DNA of 64,000 nucleotides from Buchnera aphidicola (Uroleucon sonchi) (GTDB lineage: Bacteria > Pseudomonadota > Gammaproteobacteria > Enterobacterales > Enterobacteriaceae): the NCBI RefSeq assembly GCF_011035165.1, contig NZ_CP047588.1, positions 434,001 through 498,000 on the forward strand, read 5' to 3'. The notes beneath the pieces were generated by a model. That model worked only from the letters and a program-made list of their open reading frames with translations, was not told the DNA's origin and did not search any database. Shown here piece after piece: positions 9,519 to 20,633 of the stretch. Numbering within the stretch: position 1 is the stretch's first letter; every line of letters starts with the position of its first letter. The translations under genes were made by a program, and so were the position numbers.

Positions 9519-11228
9519 CTAATTCCAAAAATCAGAAATGGGATTGATAATTTCATTAACAAAATTTTTTCTGATAACAAAATCTCCAAAATCTTCTTTT
9601 ATATTTCTTTCTTTAGACCAACATTGAATTAAATTATCTAAATGAATAAATATTTCTTTTTCAGTAATATTTTCTTGATATATCTTTGGTATTCGACTTC
9701 CTATTTGATTTCCCCCTATATATAAATTATAACGACCGAGAGACTTTCCGATTAATCCAATTTCGGCTAATAAAGATCTTCCACAGTTATTTGGACATCC
9801 TGAGATACGAAAAACTATTTTTTCTTGATCTACATGATATTTTAACATTATATTTTCTAATTGCGTAACAAAAAAAGATAGTACACGTTCAGCTTCAGCC
9901 ATAGCAAGTGGACATGTAGGAAAAGATACACATGCCATAGAATTCTTACGTAAATTACTAGTTTGATTAAGTAATTTATATGATTGAACGATATTATCTA
10001 TAATATGTTTATTATATTGAGATATTTCAGAAATAATTATATTTTGATTAGAAGTGATTCGAAAATTACCTTCATGAATTTTAGCTATTTCAAATAATCC
10101 AGATTTAAATAAATTATGATTATCATCACAAATACGTCCATTATTTACAAATAATGTTAAATTCCAATTATCATAAATATCTTTCTTCCAACCAAATCTA
10201 TCTCCTCTACTAATGAAATTATAGTCACGTATTGGTTCAAAATATATATTTGCTCTTCTTTCTATTTCTTTTTTAAATACATCTAGTCCAAAATTATTAA
10301 TTGTATATCTAGTTTTTGCATTTGACCGATCAGTACGATTACCCCAGTCTCTTTGAGTAGTTACTATAGCTTCAGCAACAAGCAAAGTATTCTTGACTGA
10401 AATATAACCTAGTTCTTGTGCTAAAAAAGGCCAGGTATTTTTATTTCCATGTATAAAAGATAATCCGCCTCCTATTAATACATTAAAACCAATAATTTTA
10501 TTTTTTTTTGTAATTGCAATAAAATTCATATCATTTGCGTATAAATCTACATCATTATATGGAGGGACAACTACTGTGGTTTTAAATTTTCTAGGTAAAT
10601 AAGTTCGTCCTAAAATAGGTTCATGATCTGTCGTAAAAATTTTTTTTTGATCTAACCAAATTTCTGCATATGCTTTAGTACGAGGTAATAAAAAATTTGA
10701 AATTTTTTGCGCCCACTCATATGCTTCTTTGTGAATTAGAGATTCTAAAGGATTAGATGTGCATAATACATTTCTATTAACATCATTAGCAGTTCCTAAG
10801 GCATCTAATCCGATCTCATGTAACATCTGATGTACACGTTTAAGATTTTTTTTTAAAATACCATGAAATTGAAACGTTTGACGATTAGTTAGTCTAATTG
10901 TTTTATATAATGTGTATTTATCAGCAAAATTACTAATTTTTAACCATTTTTTAGCTTGTATAACACCTCCAGGTAATCGACAACGAAGCATCATTGCATA
11001 ACGAGGTTCTAATTTTTGTTCATGACGTTCTATTCTTAAATCACGATCATCTTGCTGATACATGCCATGAAATCGAATAAGTGAAAAATTATCTCCGGTA
11101 AAACCATTAGTAATTTCATTCTTTAAATCATCTGTAATAGTACCTCGAAGATAATTACTATTTTCTTTAATTCGTTCTGCATCAGTCATTTTTTTTTTTA
11201 TATTTTTTTTTTGTTTATTACTTTCCAT
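9519..11228 (-). CDS. cysI: Sulfite reductase hemoprotein, beta subunit
   Basis: Six-electron reduction of sulfite to sulfide using siroheme and a 4Fe-4S cluster, with electrons from CysJ. The 569 residues match E. coli (570). Cluster ligands appear as the two pairs in FPTCPLA and GCPNNCGR; the substrate and siroheme region has [11 protein letters not shown] and [11 protein letters not shown]. The ATG at 11228 overlaps the cysJ stop by one base (TAATG), implying translational coupling. The first 13 residues are a lysine-rich leader encoded partly by runs of 10 and 11 A (11203-11212 and 11189-11199 on this strand). The conserved family start MTDAERIKE lies at an internal ATG at 11189, which could serve as an alternative start. 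Confidence 0.96.
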   Translation of the reverse strand: MESNKQKKNIKKKMTDAERIKENSNYLRGTITDDLKNEITNGFTGDNFSLIRFHGMYQQDDRDLRIERHEQKLEPRYAMMLRCRLPGGVIQAKKWLKISNFADKYTLYKTIRLTNRQTFQFHGILKKNLKRVHQMLHEIGLDALGTANDVNRNVLCTSNPLESLIHKEAYEWAQKISNFLLPRTKAYAEIWLDQKKIFTTDHEPILGRTYLPRKFKTTVVVPPYNDVDLYANDMNFIAITKKNKIIGFNVLIGGGLSFIHGNKNTWPFLAQELGYISVKNTLLVAEAIVTTQRDWGNRTDRSNAKTRYTINNFGLDVFKKEIERRANIYFEPIRDYNFISRGDRFGWKKDIYDNWNLTLFVNNGRICDDNHNLFKSGLFEIAKIHEGNFRITSNQNIIISEISQYNKHIIDNIVQSYKLLNQTSNLRKNSMACVSFPTCPLAMAEAERVLSFFVTQLENIMLKYHVDQEKIVFRISGCPNNCGRSLLAEIGLIGKSLGRYNLYIGGNQIGSRIPKIYQENITEKEIFIHLDNLIQCWSKERNIKEDFGDFVIRKNFVNEIINPISDFWN

Positions 11229-13030
11229 TAATATACATCTCTTTTATAACGTTTGTTTAAACGAAGATTATTTAAAAATTCATCAGCATTGTCAAGATTC
11301 ATCTTGCCATTTTCACTAATAATATCTAATAATGCTTTTTCAACATCTTTTGCCATTTTTGTAGCATTTCCGCAAATATATATTATTGCCCCTTCTTGTA
11401 TCCATGACCATATTTCTTTACTATTTTCTCTCATCTTATCTTGGACATATAATTTATTTTCTTGATCTCTTGACCAAACTACATGCATATTAGTAATTAG
11501 TCCTTTTTTAATGTATTCTTGCCATTCTAATTGATATAAAAAGTCTTCTGTAAAATTTGTATTTCCAAAAAATATCCAATTCTTTCCAGTCGAGCCATCA
11601 TTATCTCGTTGCTGTATAAATGAACGAAAAGGAGCAATTCCAGTACCAGTACTAATCATAATTATTGGCAGATTAGAATTTTCTGGTAAACGAAAGTTAT
11701 TGTTAGTTTCAATAAAAAATTTTACTGTATCATCTACTTGCAAAGATTGAGATAAATAACCTGAAGCTCCTCCTAAATATACACAATCAGAAATAATTTT
11801 TTTTATTACTCCAACTGTCATATGAATTTCATTCGGAGTTTCTTCTTGAGATGAAGAAATAGAATATAACCTAGGTGTTAATGGACGTAAAAAACTAAGT
11901 AATTGTCTAGAAGATATTTTTTGCGGATGATCATGTATCATTTTCACAAAAGGAGTTTCTAATACATAATTTTGAAGAGATGATTCATTAGATACAATTT
12001 TTTTTAAAATTGTATTTTGTGTAATATTTGCATAATTTTTAACAATGTTTTTAGTATTATTTGTCAATTCAACATGATTTTTTAATGCATCAAAAATAGT
12101 AATAACTTGATTTTTAATTTTTACTAGTTCTGACAAATCAATAGAAAATAATTGTATAATTTTTTTTACTAAATTAATATCATTTTCATACCAAATTCCA
12201 ATTGCATCTCCAGGTTGATATGTAATATTTAAATCTTTAATATCTATTTCAATATGATGAACATCTTTGTTAGAATAACGACCAGTAATTTTTTGATTAG
12301 TTAATATAACACCTGTAGCAGGATTTTTTTTAGAAAAATTAGTTTTTAAAATCACAGATGAACTTGTTTTATTCGAAAATGTATCACAAGATTGAGAATT
12401 TTGAATATTATTAATTGATTTTAATAAATCTTTAGACCAATGGTTATAATCATCTTCATATTCAATATCAGCATCAAAACGATTTAATAAAGGAGTAGCA
12501 CCTAACTCTTGAAATCTATTATCAAAAATTTTTCCAGCTTGACAAAAAAAATTATAAGATTTATCTCCTAGGCCAAAAATACTATAATATAAATTATTTA
12601 AATTCGGAGCTTTTTTAGATACAATGAATTTATATAAAGACAATGCTTCTTCTGGAGGTTCACCTTCTCCTTGAGTAGAAATAATTAAAATTAATATTTT
12701 TTCGTCTTGTATTTTTTTGAACTTATAATCAAAAGCATTAATTAAACGGCTTTTTTTATTATTTTTCTTTAAATATTTATATAACCGTTCAGAAAGTAAT
12801 TTTGCATTACCAGTTTGAGAAGCAGAAATAATAGTAATTAATGTATCATTCGCATTTTTTTTATTAATATCAGTAGTAAAATTATTTGATTTTTTATTGG
12901 CACTATGCCAAAAATAACCTGATAACCAAGCACGTTGAATATCTGTACAAGAACTATCAAGTTTATTAAAATAATTTAATTGTTCTGCATTTAATGGGAA
13001 TAAGAGATTAAACGGATTTTGATTTTTCAT
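11228..13030 (-). CDS. cysJ: Sulfite reductase flavoprotein, alpha subunit
   Basis: Passes electrons from NADPH through FAD and FMN to CysI. The 600-residue protein (E. coli 599) shows three domains in order: a flavodoxin-like FMN domain with SASQTGNAK at about residue 70 and [12 protein letters not shown]; an FAD domain with PRLYSISSS; and an NADPH domain with [12 protein letters not shown]. The C-terminus ends in [12 protein letters not shown]. It is the first gene of the leftward cysJIH set and overlaps cysI by one base. I see no clear ribosome binding site before its ATG. Upstream lies the long empty stretch. Confidence 0.96.
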   Translation of the reverse strand: MKNQNPFNLLFPLNAEQLNYFNKLDSSCTDIQRAWLSGYFWHSANKKSNNFTTDINKKNANDTLITIISASQTGNAKLLSERLYKYLKKNNKKSRLINAFDYKFKKIQDEKILILIISTQGEGEPPEEALSLYKFIVSKKAPNLNNLYYSIFGLGDKSYNFFCQAGKIFDNRFQELGATPLLNRFDADIEYEDDYNHWSKDLLKSINNIQNSQSCDTFSNKTSSSVILKTNFSKKNPATGVILTNQKITGRYSNKDVHHIEIDIKDLNITYQPGDAIGIWYENDINLVKKIIQLFSIDLSELVKIKNQVITIFDALKNHVELTNNTKNIVKNYANITQNTILKKIVSNESSLQNYVLETPFVKMIHDHPQKISSRQLLSFLRPLTPRLYSISSSQEETPNEIHMTVGVIKKIISDCVYLGGASGYLSQSLQVDDTVKFFIETNNNFRLPENSNLPIIMISTGTGIAPFRSFIQQRDNDGSTGKNWIFFGNTNFTEDFLYQLEWQEYIKKGLITNMHVVWSRDQENKLYVQDKMRENSKEIWSWIQEGAIIYICGNATKMAKDVEKALLDIISENGKMNLDNADEFLNNLRLNKRYKRDVY

Positions 13031-14453
13031 TTTATACTAAACGCCCAAATGTTATTAAATTAAATAATTATTATAATTAATAAAATATAATCTACAGAAA
13101 ATATAAAGTTTTAGCTACTAGATAAAATCTAAATTTTATTCAGATATTATATTTTTTTAAGTTTAAAATAAATTATTTACATATTAATAAATCAAAATCA
13201 ATTATTAAAATTATATATTTTTTATTTTTATAATGATATAAAATAAATACATTTATTGATATTTTAATGGCTATCAATTCTATCAAATATTTTATATTTC
13301 ATATAATATAAGCATATTATAAATAGTTATAAATTAAAATAATATAAAAATTTTTACATAAGTCTATCAAACTGTTTGTTTTTGATGTAATTTTATATGA
13401 ATTATTTTAGCTGTAATCAAAACATAATCAAAATAATTTTTAATATTAGTCAAATATCTTCTGAAAAACTAAGAAAAATTTTTGATAGAAAAAATAGAAT
13501 ACGTACTGAAATGTCATTAGACAAAATATATTAATATTATTCATAAAAATTTATATATTAGTCATGACTGAATAAGCATAAAAATTAATTGATTATCTCA
13601 AAATTTTTTAATTTAATATAGAACCATAAAAAATATAAGATTTAATTGATACTCAATATAACTATTTAATTCTAAATACCATACATTATTTTATGTTTAA
13701 AAAAATTTAATATAACATTTTTGAAATATTTGATTCTTATAGAAAATATAAATATTATTTATTTTTTTAATATATCCACATTGTTTATTTTGCAAAGTAA
13801 GTATAATTACTGATATATAAGTTTTTTAAAATGTAAATTCAATATGACATATTTCAAAATATAATGATTAAATTATATTTCAAAAATAATATTAAATATC
13901 TATATAGAGTAATTATAAATAACACAATATTTATGTAATTTATTTTTAATAATATATTAATTGTTATAATAAATATATGGAATTTATAAAAAATCACATT
14001 CGTTTTTTGAAAATTCTATTCTTATAATTCTGATGTAACAATATTATGTATAATATTTTTTGCATGTAATTCTTAATACACATTATAAATTTTACTGAAT
14101 CATTTGAACTAAATTTACTAAATTTTATATAATTTAATAAAATATATAAAAAATAATAACTGAAAAATATTTAATATAATTGCATAATTTAAATAAAATT
14201 ATTTATGAACAAAATTTATTACAATTAAATATATAATAAAAAATTGATATATATCAATATATCTTCAAAATACATACTAATTTGTTAAATAAAAATAATT
14301 TAGTATATTATTTTTATATTTTTTTAAAACTAATACATATTTAAATATATAAATATAGTATTTTAAATTTACATATTATATGTCTAAGATGATTATCTTA
14401 AATTAAATAAATCATACACATATTATTACGTTACAATCTTTCTAGGCCACAAT
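13031..14453. other. 1.4 kb stretch without a recognisable gene, between divergent cysJ and dsbA
   Basis: Extremely A+T-rich with frequent stops in all frames and no open frame of about 60 codons or more. I see no GC-richer block of the kind a tRNA or rRNA would give. It must hold the leftward promoter of cysJIH and the rightward promoter of dsbA, but too many AT-rich hexamers match the consensus to choose one. A 45-codon ATG frame at 13397-13534 is the only stretch that looks coding-like. In E. coli terms the region joins the cysJ neighbourhood to the dsbA-polA neighbourhood, so it may be the remains of deleted genes at a rearrangement point. Confidence 0.6.
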
Positions 14454-15083
14454 ATGACTAAAGTATTTATTATACTATTAAATATTATTTTATCTTTTAA
14501 GACACTTGCCTTAGAATTTCAACCAGGTAAAGAATATATTCAAACTAAGAATGTTATACATAATTTACCTAATGTTGTAGAATTTTTTTCTTTTTTTTGC
14601 CCATATTGTTATGAATGGGAAAAAATACATAATATAAAATATTTAAATACAAATAATTTAAAAAAAAATTTTCATATTCAAAAATATCATGTTAATTTTT
14701 TAGGAGGAACATTAAGTCCGATATTAACAAAATCTTGGATTATCGCGCAACAAATGGGTATTGAAAATAAAATTATGTTACCAATTTTTCAAGGTATTCA
14801 AGATACTCACACAATTCATAATATTAATGATATAAAAAAAATATTTAAACAAAAAGCTGGTATTAATGAAAATAAATTTAATTATTTCTGGAATAGTTTA
14901 ACATTAAAAATGTTAATTCAAAAAATAAATAGAGATGTTCAAAGATCTAATTTAAATTATATACCTATAATGCTGATTCATGGAAAGTATATTATTAATT
15001 ATGTACAATTAGAAAAAATATTTCATAAAAATTTTTATAAAAAATATATTGAATTAATTAATTTTTTAGTTCAAAAAAAATAA
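14454..15083 (+). CDS. dsbA: Periplasmic thiol:disulfide interchange protein DsbA
   Basis: Introduces disulfide bonds into exported proteins. The protein has 209 residues (E. coli 208). An N-terminal signal peptide (about residues 1-19, ending near TLALEF) is followed by a thioredoxin fold with active site CPYC in FFCPYCYEW (E. coli CPHC) and a cis-proline in NYIPIMLIHGKY. It is only 10 bases from polA on the same strand. In E. coli dsbA and polA are also near each other, separated by yihG, which is absent here. Overall similarity is moderate, typical of a fast-evolving exported protein. Confidence 0.92.
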   Translation: MTKVFIILLNIILSFKTLALEFQPGKEYIQTKNVIHNLPNVVEFFSFFCPYCYEWEKIHNIKYLNTNNLKKNFHIQKYHVNFLGGTLSPILTKSWIIAQQMGIENKIMLPIFQGIQDTHTIHNINDIKKIFKQKAGINENKFNYFWNSLTLKMLIQKINRDVQRSNLNYIPIMLIHGKYIINYVQLEKIFHKNFYKKYIELINFLVQKK

Positions 15084-15093
15084 AAGAGAAATT

Positions 15094-15975
15094 ATGAATA
15101 AAAATACACATCACCCAGTACTTATAATTGATGGTAGTTTATATTTATATGCCTCTTATTATGCATTTCGTAATTTTAAAAATGATTTAGGCGAACCATA
15201 TGGAGCAATATATGGTATGTTGAATTTAATAAATAAAATTCTCAAAAAATATCGATATTCAACAAAATGTATTATTATATTTGATTCTTCAAAAACAACA
15301 TTCAGAAAAAAATTGTTTAAAGAATATAAAATTCATCGATCTCCTATGCCTTCGTCTCTGTATATTCAAATTAATCCACTTTTAAATATACTAGATCAAA
15401 TTGGAATTAAAACACTAAATATTCCAGGTATTGAAGCGGATGATATTATAGGTAGCATTGCGTCAATATTTGAAAAAAAAGGTGAAAAAATATTAATTAT
15501 TAGTCATGATAAAGATATGTTGCAGCTGGTTACAAAAAATATTTTTATTTTTAATAAACAAAAAAATTCTATTATCACACCAGAAACAATAAAAAAACAA
15601 TACGGAATTAAACCGAAAAAATTTATCGATTTATTAGCTTTAGTAGGAGATGTTTCTGACAATATTCCAGGAGTTCCAAAAATTGGTATTAAAACTGCAT
15701 TATCATTACTCAATAAATTTTCTAATCTTAACGACATTTATAATAATATACAGAATATATCGTTTTTATCATTAAGAAATGCTAAAAATGTTGCAGATCA
15801 ATTAAAAAAATATAAAGATATCGCTTTTCTTTCATATCAATTAGCGAAAATACAAATCAATATTCCTATTAATATTACTTTACAAGATATTACATTGAAA
15901 AAATATTCATCTAAAAATACATTTAAAATATTTAGAGAATATGTATTAAAAAAAAATAATTCTTTTATCAATTAA
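15094..15975 (+). CDS. polA: DNA polymerase I reduced to its 5'-3' exonuclease domain
   Basis: The 293 residues correspond to only the N-terminal third of DNA polymerase I. The 5' nuclease domain looks complete: start LIIDGSLYLYASYYAF, metal ligands in IIFDSSKTTFRK and GIEADDIIGSIAS, SHDKDML, and the helix-hairpin-helix region LVGDVSDNIPGVPKIGIKTA. The 3'-5' proofreading and polymerase domains are absent, and the next gene (engB, opposite strand) begins only 40 bases later. The likely role is Okazaki primer removal and flap cleavage, with gap filling left to another polymerase. As I recall, Buchnera genomes typically carry this reduced form. Confidence 0.94.
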   Translation: MNKNTHHPVLIIDGSLYLYASYYAFRNFKNDLGEPYGAIYGMLNLINKILKKYRYSTKCIIIFDSSKTTFRKKLFKEYKIHRSPMPSSLYIQINPLLNILDQIGIKTLNIPGIEADDIIGSIASIFEKKGEKILIISHDKDMLQLVTKNIFIFNKQKNSIITPETIKKQYGIKPKKFIDLLALVGDVSDNIPGVPKIGIKTALSLLNKFSNLNDIYNNIQNISFLSLRNAKNVADQLKKYKDIAFLSYQLAKIQINIPINITLQDITLKKYSSKNTFKIFREYVLKKNNSFIN

Positions 15976-16015
15976 AATTTTTTGCATGTCATTAATACTT
16001 TTTATCTAAAAAATA

Positions 16016-16633
16016 TTATTGATGTTTAGTAATATACAAATTATAAAAATTATTTAAAATTAATTGACATTTTTGAATGCCTATTTTTTTATAAGAAGAA
16101 AATAATAAAATTTCCATCGAATGTAAAAATAACCTTAATTGCTCATATACTATTTTAAATTGTTTTTGACACTGAGCCATTTTTAATTTATCGCATTTAT
16201 TTAATAAAATTAAAATAAAAACTTTTTTATTCAGAGCTATATCAATAATTTTTTGATCTAATTTCTTCAAAGGATGTCTGATATCCATAATTAATACGAA
16301 TACTTTTATTTCATTTCTATTTTTTAAATAATTATATATTATTTTTTGCCATTTTGATTGAATAAAAATTGGTGCTTTAGCATAACCGTAACCAGGTAAA
16401 TCTACCATTCTAAAATCTGAACATACTTCAAAAAAATTTATTAATTGTGTTCTTCCAGGTGTTTTACTAAATCGCACTAATTTTTTTTGATTAGTTAATG
16501 CATTGATAACACTAGATTTACCTGAATTAGAGTAGCCAATAAATGCAATCTCAACTCCATCTTTAATTTCTATATCAGTCATTTTTGCATAACTTTTTAA
16601 AAAAAATGTTTTATTATAATTTAATGCAATCAT
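16016..16633 (-). CDS. engB: Ribosome biogenesis GTP-binding protein EngB (YihA/YsxC)
   Basis: TRAFAC-class GTPase needed for assembly of the large ribosomal subunit. The 205 residues show all GTPase motifs: G1 GYSNSGKSS at about 33-41, G2 TPGRTQ, G3 DLPGYGYAKA, and G4 NKCDKL. It converges on polA with a 40-base gap. E. coli has polA, the spf small RNA and engB in the same order; I see no spf-like sequence in the 40 bases left. It shares a 231-base divergent upstream region with typA. Confidence 0.95.
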   Translation of the reverse strand: MIALNYNKTFFLKSYAKMTDIEIKDGVEIAFIGYSNSGKSSVINALTNQKKLVRFSKTPGRTQLINFFEVCSDFRMVDLPGYGYAKAPIFIQSKWQKIIYNYLKNRNEIKVFVLIMDIRHPLKKLDQKIIDIALNKKVFILILLNKCDKLKMAQCQKQFKIVYEQLRLFLHSMEILLFSSYKKIGIQKCQLILNNFYNLYITKHQ

Positions 16634-16864
16634 AGCTTAATCCTGTTTGTTTTATAAAATAATATAGTTGATATAAGATTGTATTCAAATTTTTATTAAA
16701 AAATTTATTTTATATACTAAAATTTTTTGTACTAAAAATATTTTGAAGTTATTTAATTATACAAGATCAATGTTATTTTAAACTACATAAATCTTGTTTT
16801 ATTATTTTATATTATTCATTTAATATATTAATAAATTCAAAATTTTATAAAATAGGTAATAAAT

Positions 16865-18694
16865 ATGTATCAAAATATTAGAAATATTGCAATTATAGCA
16901 CATGTTGATCATGGTAAAACTACATTATTAGATCAATTATTGCAACAATCAGGAACATTTCAGGAGCATGAAGAAAAAACTGATAGGATAATGGATTCTA
17001 ATGATTTAGAAAAAGAACGAGGTATTACTATTTTATCTAAAAATACTTCAATTAAATGGAAAAATTATAAAATTAATATTGTTGATACTCCAGGTCATGC
17101 TGATTTTGGCGGAGAAGTAGAACGTGTTATGTCTATGGTAGATTCAGTACTTTTAGTTGTAGATGCATTAGATGGTCCAATGCCACAAACACAATTTGTA
17201 ACTAAAAAAGCATTTAAATATGGGTTAAATCCAATAGTTGTAATTAATAAAATTGATAGAATTAATTCTCGTCCTAATTGGGTAGTAGATCAGGTTTTTG
17301 ATTTATTTATTAATCTTGATGCCAATGATAAACAACTTGATTTTCCTATTATTTATACGTCTGCTATCCTTGGAAGTTCAGGAAAAAATCATCTTAATAT
17401 GCAAAATAATATGATTGCGTTATATGAAGCAATTATAAAACATGCTCCGGCTCCTACAGTTAATCCTAAAAAAAAATTTCAAATGCAAATTTCACAACTT
17501 GATTATAATAATTATTTAGGAGTTATAGGAGTAGGTCGTATTAAACAAGGTTTTGTTAAACCAAATGATTCAGTAGCTATTATTAATAGCGCAAAAAATG
17601 TTCGTTATGGCAAAGTTCATAAAGTGTTGCATTATGTTGGTTTAAAAAGAATAGAAATAGATCAAGGATATGCAGGAGACATAGTGGCTCTTACAGGACT
17701 TGATAAATTAAATATTTCTGATACTATTTGCCATCCAGAAAATTTGCAAGCACTCCCAAAATTAAACATCGATAAACCTACTGTTAATATATTATTTTTA
17801 GTAAATACTTCTCCATTTGCAGGAAAAGAAGGAAAATTTATTACATCTCGTAAAATTTTAGAAAGATTAAAAAAAGAAACTATACATAATGTGGCTTTAA
17901 AAATTGATGAAACAAAAGATGCAAATATATTTTCTGTTTCTGGACGTGGTGAATTACATTTATCTATATTAATAGAAAACATGCGTCGTGAAGGATTTGA
18001 ATTGCAAGTGTCACGTCCAAAAATAATTTTTCGAGAAATTAATGGAAATTTAAAAGAACCATATGAAAATGTAACTTTAGATATTGAAGAAAAACATCAA
18101 GGTAATATTATGAAATTTATAGGCATACGAAAAGGTGAGTTAAAAAATATGATTATAGAATCAAATAAAAGAGTACGTCTTGAATATATATTATCTAGTC
18201 GAGCTTTAATTGGATTTAGATCAGAATTTTTAAGTATTACCTCTGGAACAGGACTATATTATTCATCTTTTAGTCACTACGATGAAGTTCATAATAATAA
18301 TATTGGACAAAGAAAAAATGGAGTTTTAATATCTAATGGTACAGGTACAGCAGTTGGTTTTGCTTTATTTAACTTACAAGAACGAGGAAAGTTATTTATA
18401 GGACATGGAACACAAGTATATGAAGGGCAAATTATAGGATTACATAATCGATCTAATGATTTAACAGTTAATTGTTTAACTGGGAAAAAATTAACTAATA
18501 TGAGAGCATCGGGAACAGATGAAGCAATTATATTAACAACAGCCATTAATTACACATTAGAAGAAGCGTTAGGATTTATTAACGATGATGAACTTATTGA
18601 AGTTACTCCTAAATCTATTAGGTTACGTAAGTTTTATTTAAAAGAAAATGAAAGAAAACAAGCTTATCGTAATAAAAATACTTATTCTAAATAA
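16865..18694 (+). CDS. typA: Ribosome-associated GTPase TypA/BipA
   Basis: Translational GTPase related to EF-G that binds the ribosome and assists large-subunit assembly, especially under stress. The 609 residues (E. coli 607) carry G1 AHVDHGKT at about 13-20, [28 protein letters not shown] and NKIDR, followed by the EF-G-like domains and the TypA-specific C-terminal domain ([35 protein letters not shown]). The start ATG lies behind a weak AGG. A strong hairpin follows the gene. Confidence 0.97.
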   Translation: MYQNIRNIAIIAHVDHGKTTLLDQLLQQSGTFQEHEEKTDRIMDSNDLEKERGITILSKNTSIKWKNYKINIVDTPGHADFGGEVERVMSMVDSVLLVVDALDGPMPQTQFVTKKAFKYGLNPIVVINKIDRINSRPNWVVDQVFDLFINLDANDKQLDFPIIYTSAILGSSGKNHLNMQNNMIALYEAIIKHAPAPTVNPKKKFQMQISQLDYNNYLGVIGVGRIKQGFVKPNDSVAIINSAKNVRYGKVHKVLHYVGLKRIEIDQGYAGDIVALTGLDKLNISDTICHPENLQALPKLNIDKPTVNILFLVNTSPFAGKEGKFITSRKILERLKKETIHNVALKIDETKDANIFSVSGRGELHLSILIENMRREGFELQVSRPKIIFREINGNLKEPYENVTLDIEEKHQGNIMKFIGIRKGELKNMIIESNKRVRLEYILSSRALIGFRSEFLSITSGTGLYYSSFSHYDEVHNNNIGQRKNGVLISNGTGTAVGFALFNLQERGKLFIGHGTQVYEGQIIGLHNRSNDLTVNCLTGKKLTNMRASGTDEAIILTTAINYTLEEALGFINDDELIEVTPKSIRLRKFYLKENERKQAYRNKNTYSK

Positions 18695-18746
18695 AAATTA
18701 AAATATATAAAAACTAATAATTCGAAAATATTATATTATATTTAAG

Positions 18747-18780
18747 TTATATAATTCTATTTTTCAATAGAATTATATAA
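18747..18780. terminator. Bidirectional terminator between typA and gmk
   Basis: Perfect inverted repeat with 15-base arms at 18747-18761 and 18766-18780 around a TTTC loop. It sits 52 bases after the typA stop and 15 bases from the gmk stop, exactly where a terminator shared by two convergent genes would lie. The arms are A+T-rich, but a perfect 15-base pairing is unusual even in this composition. Confidence 0.75.
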
Positions 18781-18795
18781 AATATTCTGAAAATA

Positions 18796-19419
18796 TTAGC
18801 TTTTTAATAAATTCGCAATTAATGAACAATATTTATTTTTTTGAGGTAATAAACATAGATGTGCAGCAGTAATAATTGTTTTTAAATCATTTATTGCTGT
18901 TTTAAAATCATCATTAATTATTAAATAATCATATTCTGAATAATGTTGCATTTCATTAACTGCTTTTGACATTCTATCTGCAATTACTGTCTCACTATCT
19001 TGACCTCTTTTCTTTAATCTTTTATATAAAATATCTTTAGATGGTGGTAATAAAAAAATACTTTTTGATTCTGGTATTTTATTTTTAATTTGTTTAGCTC
19101 CTTGCCAATCAATATCAAGAAATACATCAATTCCAGAAAATAACATGCTTTCAATTGATTGACGAGAAGTTCCATAATAATGATTGAACACTTTTGCATG
19201 CTCTAAAAAAGATTCTTTTTGAATCATAATTTGAAATTCTTTTTTAGTTATAAAATAATAATGTTGTCCATTTAACTCGCCCGGTCGCATGATGCGAGTA
19301 GTATGAGAAATTGATACTTGAATATTACATGAATATTTAGAGTTTAAAAACTCTTGAATTAAACTTGACTTTCCTGTTCCACTAGGAGCAGAAATAATAA
19401 AAAGAATACCTTGAGACAT
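18796..19419 (-). CDS. gmk: Guanylate kinase
   Basis: Phosphorylates GMP to GDP. The 207-residue length equals E. coli. The P-loop [11 protein letters not shown] lies at about 9-19. GMP-binding residues are in [20 protein letters not shown] and [26 protein letters not shown] and the lid segment [17 protein letters not shown] are also present. It is convergent with typA and stands alone; the rpoZ-spoT genes that follow gmk in E. coli are not here. Confidence 0.97.
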   Translation of the reverse strand: MSQGILFIISAPSGTGKSSLIQEFLNSKYSCNIQVSISHTTRIMRPGELNGQHYYFITKKEFQIMIQKESFLEHAKVFNHYYGTSRQSIESMLFSGIDVFLDIDWQGAKQIKNKIPESKSIFLLPPSKDILYKRLKKRGQDSETVIADRMSKAVNEMQHYSEYDYLIINDDFKTAINDLKTIITAAHLCLLPQKNKYCSLIANLLKS

Positions 19420-19507
19420 GATATGTTAAAATACTATAAAATAAAAATTTATAAATAAAAATATTTTATATATTAAAATTTATTAATAAATAAATAATGT
19501 TATATAA

Positions 19508-20467
19508 CTAATGTTTTTTAAAAAAAATATTTTTGAATCCGTGTATTCTAAATATATTATCTATACCAATAGATTTATGCAAAATTACTTGTATATATGT
19601 TTCTTCATATTTAATATTGACTATTGATAATAAAAAACCAATTTTAAACCATTTTCCATTGATTTTAGTTTCAATAATTGAACCTATTTTAGGAGTAATT
19701 TTTTCCATACTTATTAAAAAAAATAAACGATATTTATTTAAATTTTTAAAAAATATTCGTGATATTATTTCTTGTCCATAGTAACATCCTTTATCAAAAC
19801 TCATAGCTTGTAAATAATCTAAATTAATCATTTGCGGAGTAAATTTATTTGCACATATCTCGTCAATTATAGGAAATCCTGCTTCAATTTCTAATGATAA
19901 CCATTGTTTACTGTGATTAAAAAAAATTTTTTGATTAATTTTATTTTTAAATTTTTCAAAATCTGATATAGACAAAATTAATAAAAATCGTTCTGATGGT
20001 TTAGAATACCATAATAGTGTTATATTATTTTTATGCACTACTGGACAATTTTTATTTGGTATTTCAAAAAAAAATTTTAATAGAAAAGATCTAACATTTA
20101 ACCCTGATAATCCCAACAAAACCATGTTTTCTAAAATAGAAAATTTTATTTTAGAAAAAATAGAATATTTTTTTATCTCTTTTATTTGTAAAAAAGAAAT
20201 ATTTTTACGTTGTATATATGCGTAACCGTCTCGATAGTGAAATAAACGCATAGTACTCCAAACTTTTCCATTAAAATTGCAATGCGCACAAATCGTATGG
20301 TGATTATTAGGTAATTTATTTATATCAACCGTTAATTGATTTTGAAGATATTGTTTAACATCTGGTCCAAATGTATACACTATAGACCATTCTTCTAAAG
20401 ATATCATGGTTAATGATAACTCATTAGAAGGGTAGATAAGATTTTGTAATAATATAAATTCTGACAT
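19508..20467 (-). CDS. ygfZ: Folate-binding iron-sulfur cluster protein YgfZ
   Basis: YgfZ family, related to the aminomethyltransferase fold. In E. coli it binds tetrahydrofolate and supports several Fe-S enzymes, including MiaB. The 319 residues (E. coli 326) contain the family signature DKGCYYGQEIISR near residue 229, with the redox-active cysteine, and an N-terminal block with LQNQLTVDIN and HCNFNGKVWS. Similarity outside the signature is modest. It diverges from prfB. The presence of miaB at 26,325 in the same window fits the proposed helper role. Confidence 0.9.
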   Translation of the reverse strand: MSEFILLQNLIYPSNELSLTMISLEEWSIVYTFGPDVKQYLQNQLTVDINKLPNNHHTICAHCNFNGKVWSTMRLFHYRDGYAYIQRKNISFLQIKEIKKYSIFSKIKFSILENMVLLGLSGLNVRSFLLKFFFEIPNKNCPVVHKNNITLLWYSKPSERFLLILSISDFEKFKNKINQKIFFNHSKQWLSLEIEAGFPIIDEICANKFTPQMINLDYLQAMSFDKGCYYGQEIISRIFFKNLNKYRLFFLISMEKITPKIGSIIETKINGKWFKIGFLLSIVNIKYEETYIQVILHKSIGIDNIFRIHGFKNIFFKKH

Positions 20468-20633
20468 TATTCTTGTTTCCGTAAATAAATTATATTAAGT
20501 ATAAAATATATGTATCTGTTTTATGAAGTAGATACAATATAAAAAGATATATTTTGTAAATGTTTTTTATTTCTTAAAATATTTAATTTTTTTTAATTTA
20601 CCTTAATTAATCAAATAGAAGACTGATAAAATC

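Noticed and set aside
11253-11465. Plus-strand open frame inside cysJ
   Set aside because: Shadow of the conserved cysJ C-terminal domain; composition reflects the antisense of a coding sequence.
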